Shown piece after piece: positions 1 to 7,913 of a stretch of 41,563 bases of DNA. This DNA is from Calditrichia bacterium (GTDB lineage: Bacteria; Calditrichota; Calditrichia; Calditrichales; J004): positions 1 through 41,563 of the forward strand of contig JALTKX010000220.1 of the NCBI GenBank assembly GCA_027006055.1, given 5' to 3'. The position numbers and the translations under genes were made by a program. The notes under the pieces are model-generated. The model worked only from the letters and a program-made list of their open reading frames with translations. It was not told the DNA's origin and made no database searches. Each line of letters starts with the position of its first letter. The first letter of the stretch is position 1.

Positions 1-340
1 TATCACCGACAACAGCACGGTGCATCTGGCGGGCAGCGTGGTGGGTCAGAATATTTTCCACCTGATCGAATACGGTCCCTTTAAGCTTTCCGCCGAACTG
101 GGCGGGCAGATGCTGTTCATCGAAAACGACAACGTACCCGGTATTATCGGCAAGGTGGGCTCCATACTGGGCGAGGTAAATATCAACATCAACCATATGT
201 CTTCCGGCCGTGACGGTGACGCCAAAGAGGCCCTGAACGTGTTTAACGTGGATGGTCATCTGCAATCCGACCTGCATGTTAAGCTGGAAAAAGTCAATGG
301 CATTAACCGGGTGGTTATTGCCGCGGTGGATAGCCATTGA
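1..340 (+). CDS. serA: D-3-phosphoglycerate dehydrogenase, C-terminal part (5' end outside window)
   Basis: This is the 3' end of a gene that begins before the window; the reading frame is open from base 2. The visible 112 residues match the C-terminus of long-form SerA, which oxidises 3-phosphoglycerate in the first step of serine synthesis. A short linker carries the motif AGSVVG, typical of the segment before the regulatory domain. An ACT domain of about 70 residues follows, with the signature NVPGIIGKVGSILGEVNINI, which in this family binds serine for feedback inhibition. The catalytic and NAD-binding domains are not visible, so the long ACT form is seen but catalytic integrity is not. 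The stop TGA overlaps the TTG start of the next gene, suggesting translational coupling. The family call rests on the ACT domain plus the linker. Confidence 0.8.
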   Translation, partial: ITDNSTVHLAGSVVGQNIFHLIEYGPFKLSAELGGQMLFIENDNVPGIIGKVGSILGEVNININHMSSGRDGDAKEALNVFNVDGHLQSDLHVKLEKVNGINRVVIAAVDSH

Positions 341-1263
341 TACGCCTGAGAAGTCTTCCGGCCGGGGCGACCCTGGCGGTAACGGCGCCGGCCTTTCCGG
401 CCGATGCGGAGAAGATTGACAAAGGCATCCGCTATCTGGAAGGCCTCGGTTACCGCGTGCGGCGAGGCAAAACCCTTACCGCCAGGGAGGGCTACCTGAG
501 CGGCGACGATACGCTGCGTGCCGGTGAGCTCAATGCATTTTTCGCCGATGAGGCCGTAGACGGCATTATCTGCGCCCGGGGCGGCTGGGGCACGCTGAGG
601 CTTCTGGATAAGCTGGATTTTGAGCTGATCACCCGCTGTCCCAAAATGATTTCGGGCTATTCCGATATCACCACCCTGCAACTGGCCCTGCTGGCACGGG
701 CCGGCCTGCCCTCTTTCTCCGGCCCCATGGTTGCCGTGGAGATGGCCAACGGCATAGAGGATTTTACCGCGCAACATTTTTGGGGACAGATAAATAATCG
801 CCAGGAAGAATATAGGTTCGACCTGGCCGCCCTGGAGGCAAAAACGGAAAACGGGGGACGGGCGGAGGGGCCGTTGATCGGCGGCTGTCTCTCCCTGATC
901 AGCCACCTGCTGGGCACGCCCTATATGCCGGATGTAAGCGGCAGCATCTTTTTTATCGAGGATGTGGGCGAGGAGCCCTATAAAATGGATCGCTATCTGG
1001 CTCATCTGCGCCAGGCCGGGGTTTTTGAACGGATCAATGGGCTGATTATCGGTCAGTTTCTGGATTGTGAGGATGCCCGGCGTCCCGAACCCACCATACA
1101 TGAAGTGATCTACGAATATATCCGGGAATTGACCATTCCCGTTATTTACGATTTTCCCTATGGGCACGGCATGCGCAAGGTGAGCATGCCCATCGGCGCG
1201 CGCGCCACGCTGGATACAACCGCCGGATATTTAGCCTTTGAAAACCCTTTTTGTGGAACGTAA
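337..1263 (+). CDS. ldcA: LD-carboxypeptidase (muramoyltetrapeptide carboxypeptidase, S66 family)
   Basis: A 308-residue protein of the serine peptidase family S66, which trims the terminal D-alanine from the tetrapeptide of recycled murein in the cytoplasm. All three elements of the family's Ser-Glu-His site are visible: Ser109 in GYSDITTL, Glu208 in FIEDVGEEPY and His277 in FPYGHG. The N-terminal half has the usual ARGGWG loop (residues 80-85). There is no signal peptide, as expected for a cytoplasmic recycling enzyme, and the length is normal. The start is TTG at 337, overlapping the serA stop (TTGA), so the gene is probably translated by coupling with serA. No in-frame ATG near the N-terminus would keep the conserved first beta-strand (LAVTAPA). 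Confidence 0.9.
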   Translation: MIRLRSLPAGATLAVTAPAFPADAEKIDKGIRYLEGLGYRVRRGKTLTAREGYLSGDDTLRAGELNAFFADEAVDGIICARGGWGTLRLLDKLDFELITRCPKMISGYSDITTLQLALLARAGLPSFSGPMVAVEMANGIEDFTAQHFWGQINNRQEEYRFDLAALEAKTENGGRAEGPLIGGCLSLISHLLGTPYMPDVSGSIFFIEDVGEEPYKMDRYLAHLRQAGVFERINGLIIGQFLDCEDARRPEPTIHEVIYEYIRELTIPVIYDFPYGHGMRKVSMPIGARATLDTTAGYLAFENPFCGT

Positions 1264-1329
1264 TCCGTCTTTTTGAACCGATCGCACTTTTTTTGTAAGA
1301 TATCACAATCACTCTAAAAATATAAGCCC

Positions 1330-1701
1330 ATGTCAAACAACGTAAAAGAGCCCTTATTTCCCTTTGTTTCCGCTGAACTCATCGCGGATGTTATTCAGGG
1401 TGACGTCCAGGACGAGCTAAAAAAAATGGAACGTTCAAAGTTTGACCTTATTATTACCTCGCCACCCTACAATATTGGCAAATCCTATGAAGTAAAAACA
1501 TCCATTGAGGCCTATCTTAAAACCCAGCAAGAGATCATTGGCGAGCTTATCCGGGTTTTGTCGGACAGGGGCAGTATATGCTGGCAGGGCAATTGAAAAT
1601 ACGTCCCATTGGCAAGCCGATCCATAAGCCAAGCGGCAGGGAAAAAGGTGGCCAAAACCCCGGAAGAATGGCAGCAACTTAAACTTAACGGTCTTGAGTA
1701 A
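1330..1701 (+). pseudogene. Broken DNA methyltransferase gene (modification half of a type II R-M system)
   Basis: The first 88 codons encode the N-terminus of a beta-class (motif IV first) amino-methyltransferase, with catalytic motif TSPPYNIGKSYE at residues 38-49. The frame stops abruptly at 1594-1596 just after CWQGN, where intact relatives continue for roughly 200 residues including the SAM-binding DPF.G.G motif. That middle section is absent. From 1593, in another frame, a typical methyltransferase C-terminus resumes (LKIRPIGKPIHKPSGRE). After a single extra A in the A5 run near 1650 it continues as KVAKTPEEWQQLKLNGLE and stops at TAA 1699-1701. So I read one internal deletion plus one homopolymer frameshift. 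The TAA overlaps the ATG of the endonuclease gene (TAATG), showing that both genes once formed a coupled pair. N6-adenine versus N4-cytosine specificity cannot be decided. Confidence 0.85.
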
Positions 1702-2315
1702 TGAAGATTACCCAAAAATACTCTCACCTGAATGGGGAAGAATATCTTCTGGTTCATCATCCCGAAATCTACGATGAAATAAAAGAAGTGATTGCATCCA
1801 TAGACGGCGCTTCCCTGCGAAGTAAAATTAGCCGGGAAGGGCGCATGGAAGGAAAAAAACTTTACAGTCCCGTTGAACTGAATAAGGTTTTTAAATCTTT
1901 GTTCACCGCAAGAAACTGGCATGAAAGCCGCTACAATTACTATATTACCCTGGATCGCGAACTTATGGAAAAAAGTATCGGATTAAGCGCCGGGGAGCAA
2001 AAGAAGTTTTTAGAACAGCATGGACAAAACAATCCCATATACAACTACAATCAAACGGATTTTGTTAAGGATAAGATTGCCGTGGAGGTACAGTTCGCCA
2101 AATATGCCTTTGTTGCCTATGATCTGTTTGTAAAACATATGTTGTTTTATTCCGGCGGCGTAATTAATCTGGGTATAGAGGTTTTACCCACCAAAAAGAT
2201 GCAATCGCAGATGTCCAGCGGCATAGCCTATTTTGAGGGCGAAGTTTACAATGTAATGAGGCAGGGCCGGAATACGCCCCCGGTACCTTTACTTATTTTA
2301 GGTATTGAAGAATAG
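1701..2315 (+). CDS. Type II restriction endonuclease, BglII/BstYI family
   Basis: A 204-residue protein resembling the BglII/BstYI family, which cuts within AGATCT or RGATCY. The family's PD-(D/E)xK variant uses D-x8-E-x-Q (Asp84, Glu93, Gln95 in BglII, from memory). The same spacing is present here as Asp120, Glu129 and Gln131 in TDFVKDKIAVEVQFAKYAF. A following segment (FYSGGVINLGIEVLP) fits the strand-helix after the active site. The reading frame is uninterrupted and length is normal for the family, so the enzyme looks intact although its methyltransferase partner is destroyed. The ATG overlaps the old methyltransferase stop. Cleavage specificity is inferred from the family only. It could be inactive, silenced, or protected against by a methyltransferase elsewhere. 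Confidence 0.75.
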   Translation: MKITQKYSHLNGEEYLLVHHPEIYDEIKEVIASIDGASLRSKISREGRMEGKKLYSPVELNKVFKSLFTARNWHESRYNYYITLDRELMEKSIGLSAGEQKKFLEQHGQNNPIYNYNQTDFVKDKIAVEVQFAKYAFVAYDLFVKHMLFYSGGVINLGIEVLPTKKMQSQMSSGIAYFEGEVYNVMRQGRNTPPVPLLILGIEE

Positions 2316-2384
2316 GCTTCCGCCTGTTTCGCAACAATTTTTTTTCTTAAAAAAATTCATTTTACCACTAACCGGACGGTGCTT

Positions 2385-5300
2385 ATGAAAAAGCGGTCTC
2401 TCCTCTTTATCATTTTATTTTTTGCTTTTATCTGGAACTCCTGCGGCGGGGAAAAGAAAAAGGACGTATCTAAAATACAGTTTGCCGAATATGTCCGCGG
2501 CTATACGGGCGGGGTTATCTCCACCCACGCGGCGGTACGGGTGCGGTTGGCCAAAACGGTGGCCGGCGCGCAGGCGGGCAAAGAGGCCGATGCGGATTTG
2601 ATAAACCTGAGCCCTCCGGCAAAGGGAAAGATAATATGGGAAGACGACGCTACCCTGATCTTTAAAGCCGAGGGTCCCCTGGACCCGGCCACGGAATATA
2701 CCGCGCGTCTGGATATGGAAAAACTGTTTCCGGGGATCGATCCCTCTCTGAAAATATTTGAGTTCGGCTTTAAAACCCTCAAGCAAAATTATGATCTTAC
2801 CATCCGGGGCATAAAGAACATTCCCGGGCAAAAAATGAACCGCGTTGCGCTGGAAGGACAGATACAAACGGCGGATGTTGCCCCCCCGGAGCAGGTAAGG
2901 AAGATGATCCGGGCCGAACAGGACGGCCGCGCCCTGGAAATAGAGTGGCAGGCGGATATCCCCAATTCGCTTTATATGTTTACGGTAAAGGACATCAATC
3001 GCCGGGAAGGGCCATCATTCATCCGTCTCGCCATTGACGGGACGCCCATTGGCGTGGATGAGCGGGAATTTAAGGATATTGCCGTTCCCGCCCTCGATGA
3101 TTTTTCCGTACTGTCCACCCGGGTGATCAGTAACGGGGAAAACTATATCTCCGTGCAATTCTCCGATCCGCCGGATGAACGACAAAACCTGAAGGGCCTG
3201 GTGCGCTTGTCCAATACAAATAAAAGGCTGCGCCTGGTCATCAACGGGAATGAGCTTAGAATTTATCCGGCGGCCAAGCTCAACGGCAGCGGCAAGCTGA
3301 CCATCAGCCGGGCACTGAAAAACCAGGCGGGCTTCCGTTTGAAAAAAGACTTTTCCACATCCCTGCTCTTTGAGCAAATCAAGCCCGGCGTGCGCTTTGT
3401 CAATAAAGAGAGCAGCAAGGCCATACTGCCCTCCTCCAACGGTCTGCTGCTGCCCTTTGAGGCGGTTTCTCTGCGGGCGGTGGATGTTACGGTTGTGCGT
3501 ATTTTTGAAAACAATATTTTACAGTATCTTCAGGAAAATGACCTGGGGGAATCATCGGAAATCCGGCGCGTGGGCAGGCCGGTCATTCGTAAAACCATAG
3601 CCCTGAACAGCGGCGGTGTGTCCGCCTCGAATAGCTGGAAGCGCTTCTCGCTGAACCTGGAAGAGTTGATCTCCGCCGAGCCCGGCGCCATGTACCAGGT
3701 ACGTATCGGCTTCCGCCGCAGCCAGGCTCTCTATCGTTGTGGCGAAGAGCCCGCGGAAGAGGCCTCTTCGGAGGAGTCCTTTGATCAGCCGGAAGAAGAA
3801 AGTTCGGCCTGGGATAATTATGAGTATTACTATGCTCCGGATTATAACTGGCGGGACAGGGATAATCCCTGCACATCTTCCTACTACGGCCGCCGGCGGG
3901 ATGTGAGTAAAATTCTTTTCGCTTCCGATCTGGCCCTGATCGCCAAGCGCGGAGAAAACGGGCCCCTGACGGTATACGTGAGCAATATTCTCAATACCAA
4001 CCCGGTAGGCGGAGCGGAGGTGGAAGTGTATGATTATCAGCGGCAATTACTGGGCCGGGGCCGTACCGACGCCGGGGGCATGGCCGACATTGCCCTGGAA
4101 CGGCAACCTTTTGTGGTGCTTGCCCGCCATAAGGGACAAACCGGCTATCTGAAAGTTAGCGACGGCGCGTCGCTGTCGCTGAGCAATTTTGATGTTTCCG
4201 GCACAAAGGTAAAAAAGGGACTGAAGGGCTTTATCTATGGCGAACGGGGCGTGTGGCGTCCAGCGGATACTCTGCATATAGGTTTCATTCTGGAAGATAA
4301 AGCCAAAAGCCTGCCCGCCAATCATCCGGTGATCATGGAACTGTACAACCCGGAGAATCAGCTTATCCGGCGTAAGGTAAGCACCCGCCCCGTGGGCAAC
4401 ATCTACCGTTTTGATTTTGTCACCGCCGCGGAAGCCCCCACGGGACGATGGATGTTAAAAGCCCGCGTGGGGGGGACGGAATTTGTAAAGAATATCCGTA
4501 TTGAAACCATTAAGCCCAACCGGCTTAAAATAGACCTTAAGTTTAAGCGGGAACGTTTTACGGCGGAAGACCGTCAGGTAAGCGGCGATCTTAATGTGCG
4601 TTGGTTGAGCGGGGCTACCGCCCGCAATCTTAAGGTGGAGTATGATATGATGCTGAAAACGGCGGAAACCCGTTTTGAGGGGTTCCCGGGTTTTACCTTT
4701 GATGACCGCGCCAAAATCCTGTACGGTGAACGGGAGCAGGTCTATAGCGGTCGTCTGGATGACAAGGGTCATGCCCGCGTTAATATCAGCCTCAGCCGTC
4801 CCAAAGATGCGCCGGGGGCGTTGACCCTTAAGTTGTTTGGCCGCGTTTATGAGGAAGGCGGTGATTTTAGCATCAGCAGTATGAGCATACCCTATTATCC
4901 CTTCTCCTCCTTTGTGGGGCTAAAAACACCGGAAGGCGACAAGCGGGGCATGCTGCTCACCGACAAGGATCATAACATCCTGATTGCCTCCGTGGATGGC
5001 CGGGGGCGTCCGCTGAGCCGGAAAAACCTAAAGGTAGAACTGTTTAAAGTAAATTGGCGTTGGTGGTGGGATAATAGTTATGACAACATCGCCAACTATG
5101 TGGCTTCGGGTTACCGGGAGCCCGTGGAAGAGGGAACGGTGAATACCCGGAACGGCAAGGGAACCTGGAAGCTGCGCGTCAATTATCCGCAATGGGGGCG
5201 CTATTATTTGCGTGTTACCGACCCGCGTTCCGGGCATTCCGCCGGAAAAATAATATATATGGACTGGCCGGGTTGGGCCGGTAAGGGAAAGCGCAATGAA

Positions 5301-7913
5301 CTTAACGGCGCCACCATGCTGGACTTTTCCGCGGATAAAAAAGAATACACGGTTGGAGAAACGATAAAAATGGCCGTCCCTTCCACCGCCGGCAACCGTA
5401 TTTTGGTCAGCCTGGAAACGGGCAGCAGGATTCTTGACTCCTACTGGGTTAAAACAGTTGAGGGGCAAACGCCGCTGGAAATTCCGGTTACGGCCGGGAT
5501 GGCGCCGAATGTTTATGTTCATTTAAGCCTGATTCAACCGCACAGGCAGATAAAAAGGGATTTGCCCCTGCGTCTGTACGGAGTGCAATCCTTTAAAATT
5601 ACAGACCCTTCTACCACGCTTAAGCCGCAAATCAGCCTGCCGCAAAAGCTGGCGCCGGAGGAAAGTTATGAGATCCGCGTCAGCGAAGCTTCGGGCAAGG
5701 CTATGGCTTATACCCTGGCCGTGGTGGATGAGGGACTGCTGGACATCACCCGTTTTAAAACGCCGGATCCCTGGTCCGGCTTTTTTGCCCGGGAAGCGCT
5801 GGGAGTAAAAACCTGGGATGTATATGACCGGATTATCGGCTACTATGGCGGCCGCCTGAACAACCTGCTGGCCATCGGCGGAGATGGGGATATGGAAGCC
5901 GGTGAAGAGAACAGGCGCAATCGCTTTAAGCCGGTGGTAAGGTACCTGGGGCCCTTTTTTCTGGAAGCGGGCGAAACGGCCCGCCACAGGCTGAAAATGC
6001 CCCAGTATGTGGGCAGCGTTAAAACGATGCTCGTTGCCGCCGCCGATGGCGCCTATGGTCACGCGGAAGCTGTTACACCGGTTACACAGCCGTTGATGAT
6101 TTTGGCTACCCTGCCCAGGGTGGCCGGTCCGGGCGAGGAACTGGTGCTGCCGGTAAACCTGTTTGCCATGGAAGAGAATATCGGCACGGTACGCCTGAAG
6201 GTGGAAACATCGGGCGCGCTGAAACTAAAAGGCGCCGCGGGGCAGACGGTGCGTTTTTCCACGACCGGCGATACGTTGGTAAATTTTACCCTGTCGGCCC
6301 AAAAGCGCGTAGGCGCGGCAAAAGTAAAAGTAACCGCGCGGGCCGGCGCCCTTAGAGCGGCTTATGATATCGATATGCAGATACTGCCGCGCAATGCGCA
6401 AACAACGCTGATTACGGAGAAGGTGCTGGCCGGCGGTGAAAGCTGGCAAACGGAGTACCGGCCCCTTGGGCTGGAAGGACGCAACCGGGCGGTTATGGAG
6501 TTCAGCATCATGCCGCCGCTGAATCTGGAACAGCGGCTCGGCTATCTTATCCGCTATCCGCACGGCTGTATTGAGCAAACCGTTTCGGCGGCCTTTGCCC
6601 AGCTTTGGCTTAACAGGCTTACCAACCTTACTCCCGGGCAGCAGGATGATATACAGTCTCATATCCGGCAGGCCATTCAAAGCTTAAAGTCCTTCCAACT
6701 GGGTTCCGGTGGTTTCAGCTATTGGCCGGGGCAGGGCCGGGCCAACCTGTGGGGCAGCAGTTATGCCGGCCATTTTTTAATAGAGGCGCAAAACGCGGGC
6801 TATGTCCTGCCGGACGGCATGCTTTTAAAGTGGAGCAGGTTTCAACGTAAAAGGGCTGATAGCTGGCAGGGTGATGACCATGACAATGATCTGAGCCAGG
6901 CCTACCGTCTGTATACCCTGGCCCTGGCGGCAAAACCGGCTTTGGGCGCCATGAACCGCATGAAGGAAGAAAAATCGCTTAAAAACGGCGCGGCCTGGCG
7001 GCTGGCCCTGGCCTATGCCCTGGCCGGTTACACGGATCAGGCGGCCAGGATTGTGGAAAACCGTTCGCCCGCGGCGGAAGAGGACGATGACTACCGCTTT
7101 ACCTATGGTTCCCCCCAGCGTGATCAGGCCATGATTCTGGAGACATTGGTGGCCCTGGGACGAAAAAAAGAGGCCTTCGGGGTGATGCGCGAACTGGCGG
7201 CGAAAATGTCCGACTCCGGGAACTATATGAGTACCCAAACCACGGCCTACACGCTTGTCGCCCTGGGGGGATTTGCCCAAAAATTTCCGCCGGAAGAGGG
7301 CATAACCGTAACGGCCGGGGTCAATGGTAAAAACCATGAGCTTCGGAACCGGGACTTTATCAGCACTCTGGAACTGGAACAGCCCGATCGCAAGGCCGCT
7401 CTGGATATACGCAACGAAGGCAACACGCCCGTTTTTGCCCGTCTTCTGCGGAGCGGTATTCCCCTGGAGGGCCGGGAGGAATCCCGGGAGCGCAATATAA
7501 AAATGGAGGTGCGCTACCTGGACGCGCGCGGAAAAACGCTTGACGTCGGTCGCCTAAAACAGGGCACTACTTTTAGCGCGGAGGTTACCGTGCGTCATAC
7601 GGGTTTGCGCGATGAGTTTACCAACCTGGCGCTGACCCAGATATTTCCCTCGGGGTGGGAGATTATCAACACCCGCCTGGACGGTTCTGGAGGGAAACAG
7701 CCCGGCGGGCTGCGCTACCGTGATATACGCGACGACCGGGTAATGGACTATTTTGATCTGAAGCCGGGCGGCACGATCACCCTGAAGGTGATGTTGAACG
7801 CCGCATACCGGGGCCGTTATTATCTGCCCGGCGTTCATGTGGAGGCCATGTATGATCCTTCGGTGATTGCCGTTAAAAAAGGCCGCCGGGTGGAGGTTAT
7901 CAGCGATAAATGA
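2385..7913 (+). CDS. Bacterial alpha-2-macroglobulin family protein, large lipoprotein form
   Basis: An 1842-residue envelope protein of the bacterial alpha-2-macroglobulin family, thought to trap foreign proteases in the periplasm. I chose ATG 2385 over the upstream GTG 2379 because it gives a clean signal sequence (MKKRSLLFIILFFAF) ending in NSCGG, where Cys20 is a probable lipidation site with a weak lipobox. Macroglobulin-like beta domains fill the first half. An acidic and tyrosine-rich insert near residues 460-505 leads to RDNPCTSSYY, typical of this family. The thioester motif CIEQ is intact (Cys1395, Gln1398) in YPHGCIEQTVS, at the start of the alpha-helical thioester domain. The stop overlaps the pbpC start (ATGA). 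This A2M-PBP1C pairing is widely conserved and suggests protease defence linked to cell-wall repair. No strong ribosome binding site is visible. Confidence 0.93.
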   Translation: MKKRSLLFIILFFAFIWNSCGGEKKKDVSKIQFAEYVRGYTGGVISTHAAVRVRLAKTVAGAQAGKEADADLINLSPPAKGKIIWEDDATLIFKAEGPLDPATEYTARLDMEKLFPGIDPSLKIFEFGFKTLKQNYDLTIRGIKNIPGQKMNRVALEGQIQTADVAPPEQVRKMIRAEQDGRALEIEWQADIPNSLYMFTVKDINRREGPSFIRLAIDGTPIGVDEREFKDIAVPALDDFSVLSTRVISNGENYISVQFSDPPDERQNLKGLVRLSNTNKRLRLVINGNELRIYPAAKLNGSGKLTISRALKNQAGFRLKKDFSTSLLFEQIKPGVRFVNKESSKAILPSSNGLLLPFEAVSLRAVDVTVVRIFENNILQYLQENDLGESSEIRRVGRPVIRKTIALNSGGVSASNSWKRFSLNLEELISAEPGAMYQVRIGFRRSQALYRCGEEPAEEASSEESFDQPEEESSAWDNYEYYYAPDYNWRDRDNPCTSSYYGRRRDVSKILFASDLALIAKRGENGPLTVYVSNILNTNPVGGAEVEVYDYQRQLLGRGRTDAGGMADIALERQPFVVLARHKGQTGYLKVSDGASLSLSNFDVSGTKVKKGLKGFIYGERGVWRPADTLHIGFILEDKAKSLPANHPVIMELYNPENQLIRRKVSTRPVGNIYRFDFVTAAEAPTGRWMLKARVGGTEFVKNIRIETIKPNRLKIDLKFKRERFTAEDRQVSGDLNVRWLSGATARNLKVEYDMMLKTAETRFEGFPGFTFDDRAKILYGEREQVYSGRLDDKGHARVNISLSRPKDAPGALTLKLFGRVYEEGGDFSISSMSIPYYPFSSFVGLKTPEGDKRGMLLTDKDHNILIASVDGRGRPLSRKNLKVELFKVNWRWWWDNSYDNIANYVASGYREPVEEGTVNTRNGKGTWKLRVNYPQWGRYYLRVTDPRSGHSAGKIIYMDWPGWAGKGKRNELNGATMLDFSADKKEYTVGETIKMAVPSTAGNRILVSLETGSRILDSYWVKTVEGQTPLEIPVTAGMAPNVYVHLSLIQPHRQIKRDLPLRLYGVQSFKITDPSTTLKPQISLPQKLAPEESYEIRVSEASGKAMAYTLAVVDEGLLDITRFKTPDPWSGFFAREALGVKTWDVYDRIIGYYGGRLNNLLAIGGDGDMEAGEENRRNRFKPVVRYLGPFFLEAGETARHRLKMPQYVGSVKTMLVAAADGAYGHAEAVTPVTQPLMILATLPRVAGPGEELVLPVNLFAMEENIGTVRLKVETSGALKLKGAAGQTVRFSTTGDTLVNFTLSAQKRVGAAKVKVTARAGALRAAYDIDMQILPRNAQTTLITEKVLAGGESWQTEYRPLGLEGRNRAVMEFSIMPPLNLEQRLGYLIRYPHGCIEQTVSAAFAQLWLNRLTNLTPGQQDDIQSHIRQAIQSLKSFQLGSGGFSYWPGQGRANLWGSSYAGHFLIEAQNAGYVLPDGMLLKWSRFQRKRADSWQGDDHDNDLSQAYRLYTLALAAKPALGAMNRMKEEKSLKNGAAWRLALAYALAGYTDQAARIVENRSPAAEEDDDYRFTYGSPQRDQAMILETLVALGRKKEAFGVMRELAAKMSDSGNYMSTQTTAYTLVALGGFAQKFPPEEGITVTAGVNGKNHELRNRDFISTLELEQPDRKAALDIRNEGNTPVFARLLRSGIPLEGREESRERNIKMEVRYLDARGKTLDVGRLKQGTTFSAEVTVRHTGLRDEFTNLALTQIFPSGWEIINTRLDGSGGKQPGGLRYRDIRDDRVMDYFDLKPGGTITLKVMLNAAYRGRYYLPGVHVEAMYDPSVIAVKKGRRVEVISDK

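Noticed and set aside
256-1167. 303-codon minus-strand open frame across serA and ldcA
   Set aside because: It is antisense to a gene with all S66 catalytic residues; no domain was recognised.
2316-2384. Possible terminator after the endonuclease gene
   Set aside because: AGGC-TTCC-GCCT is only a four-base stem and the T-run starts about 16 bases later; too weak to call.
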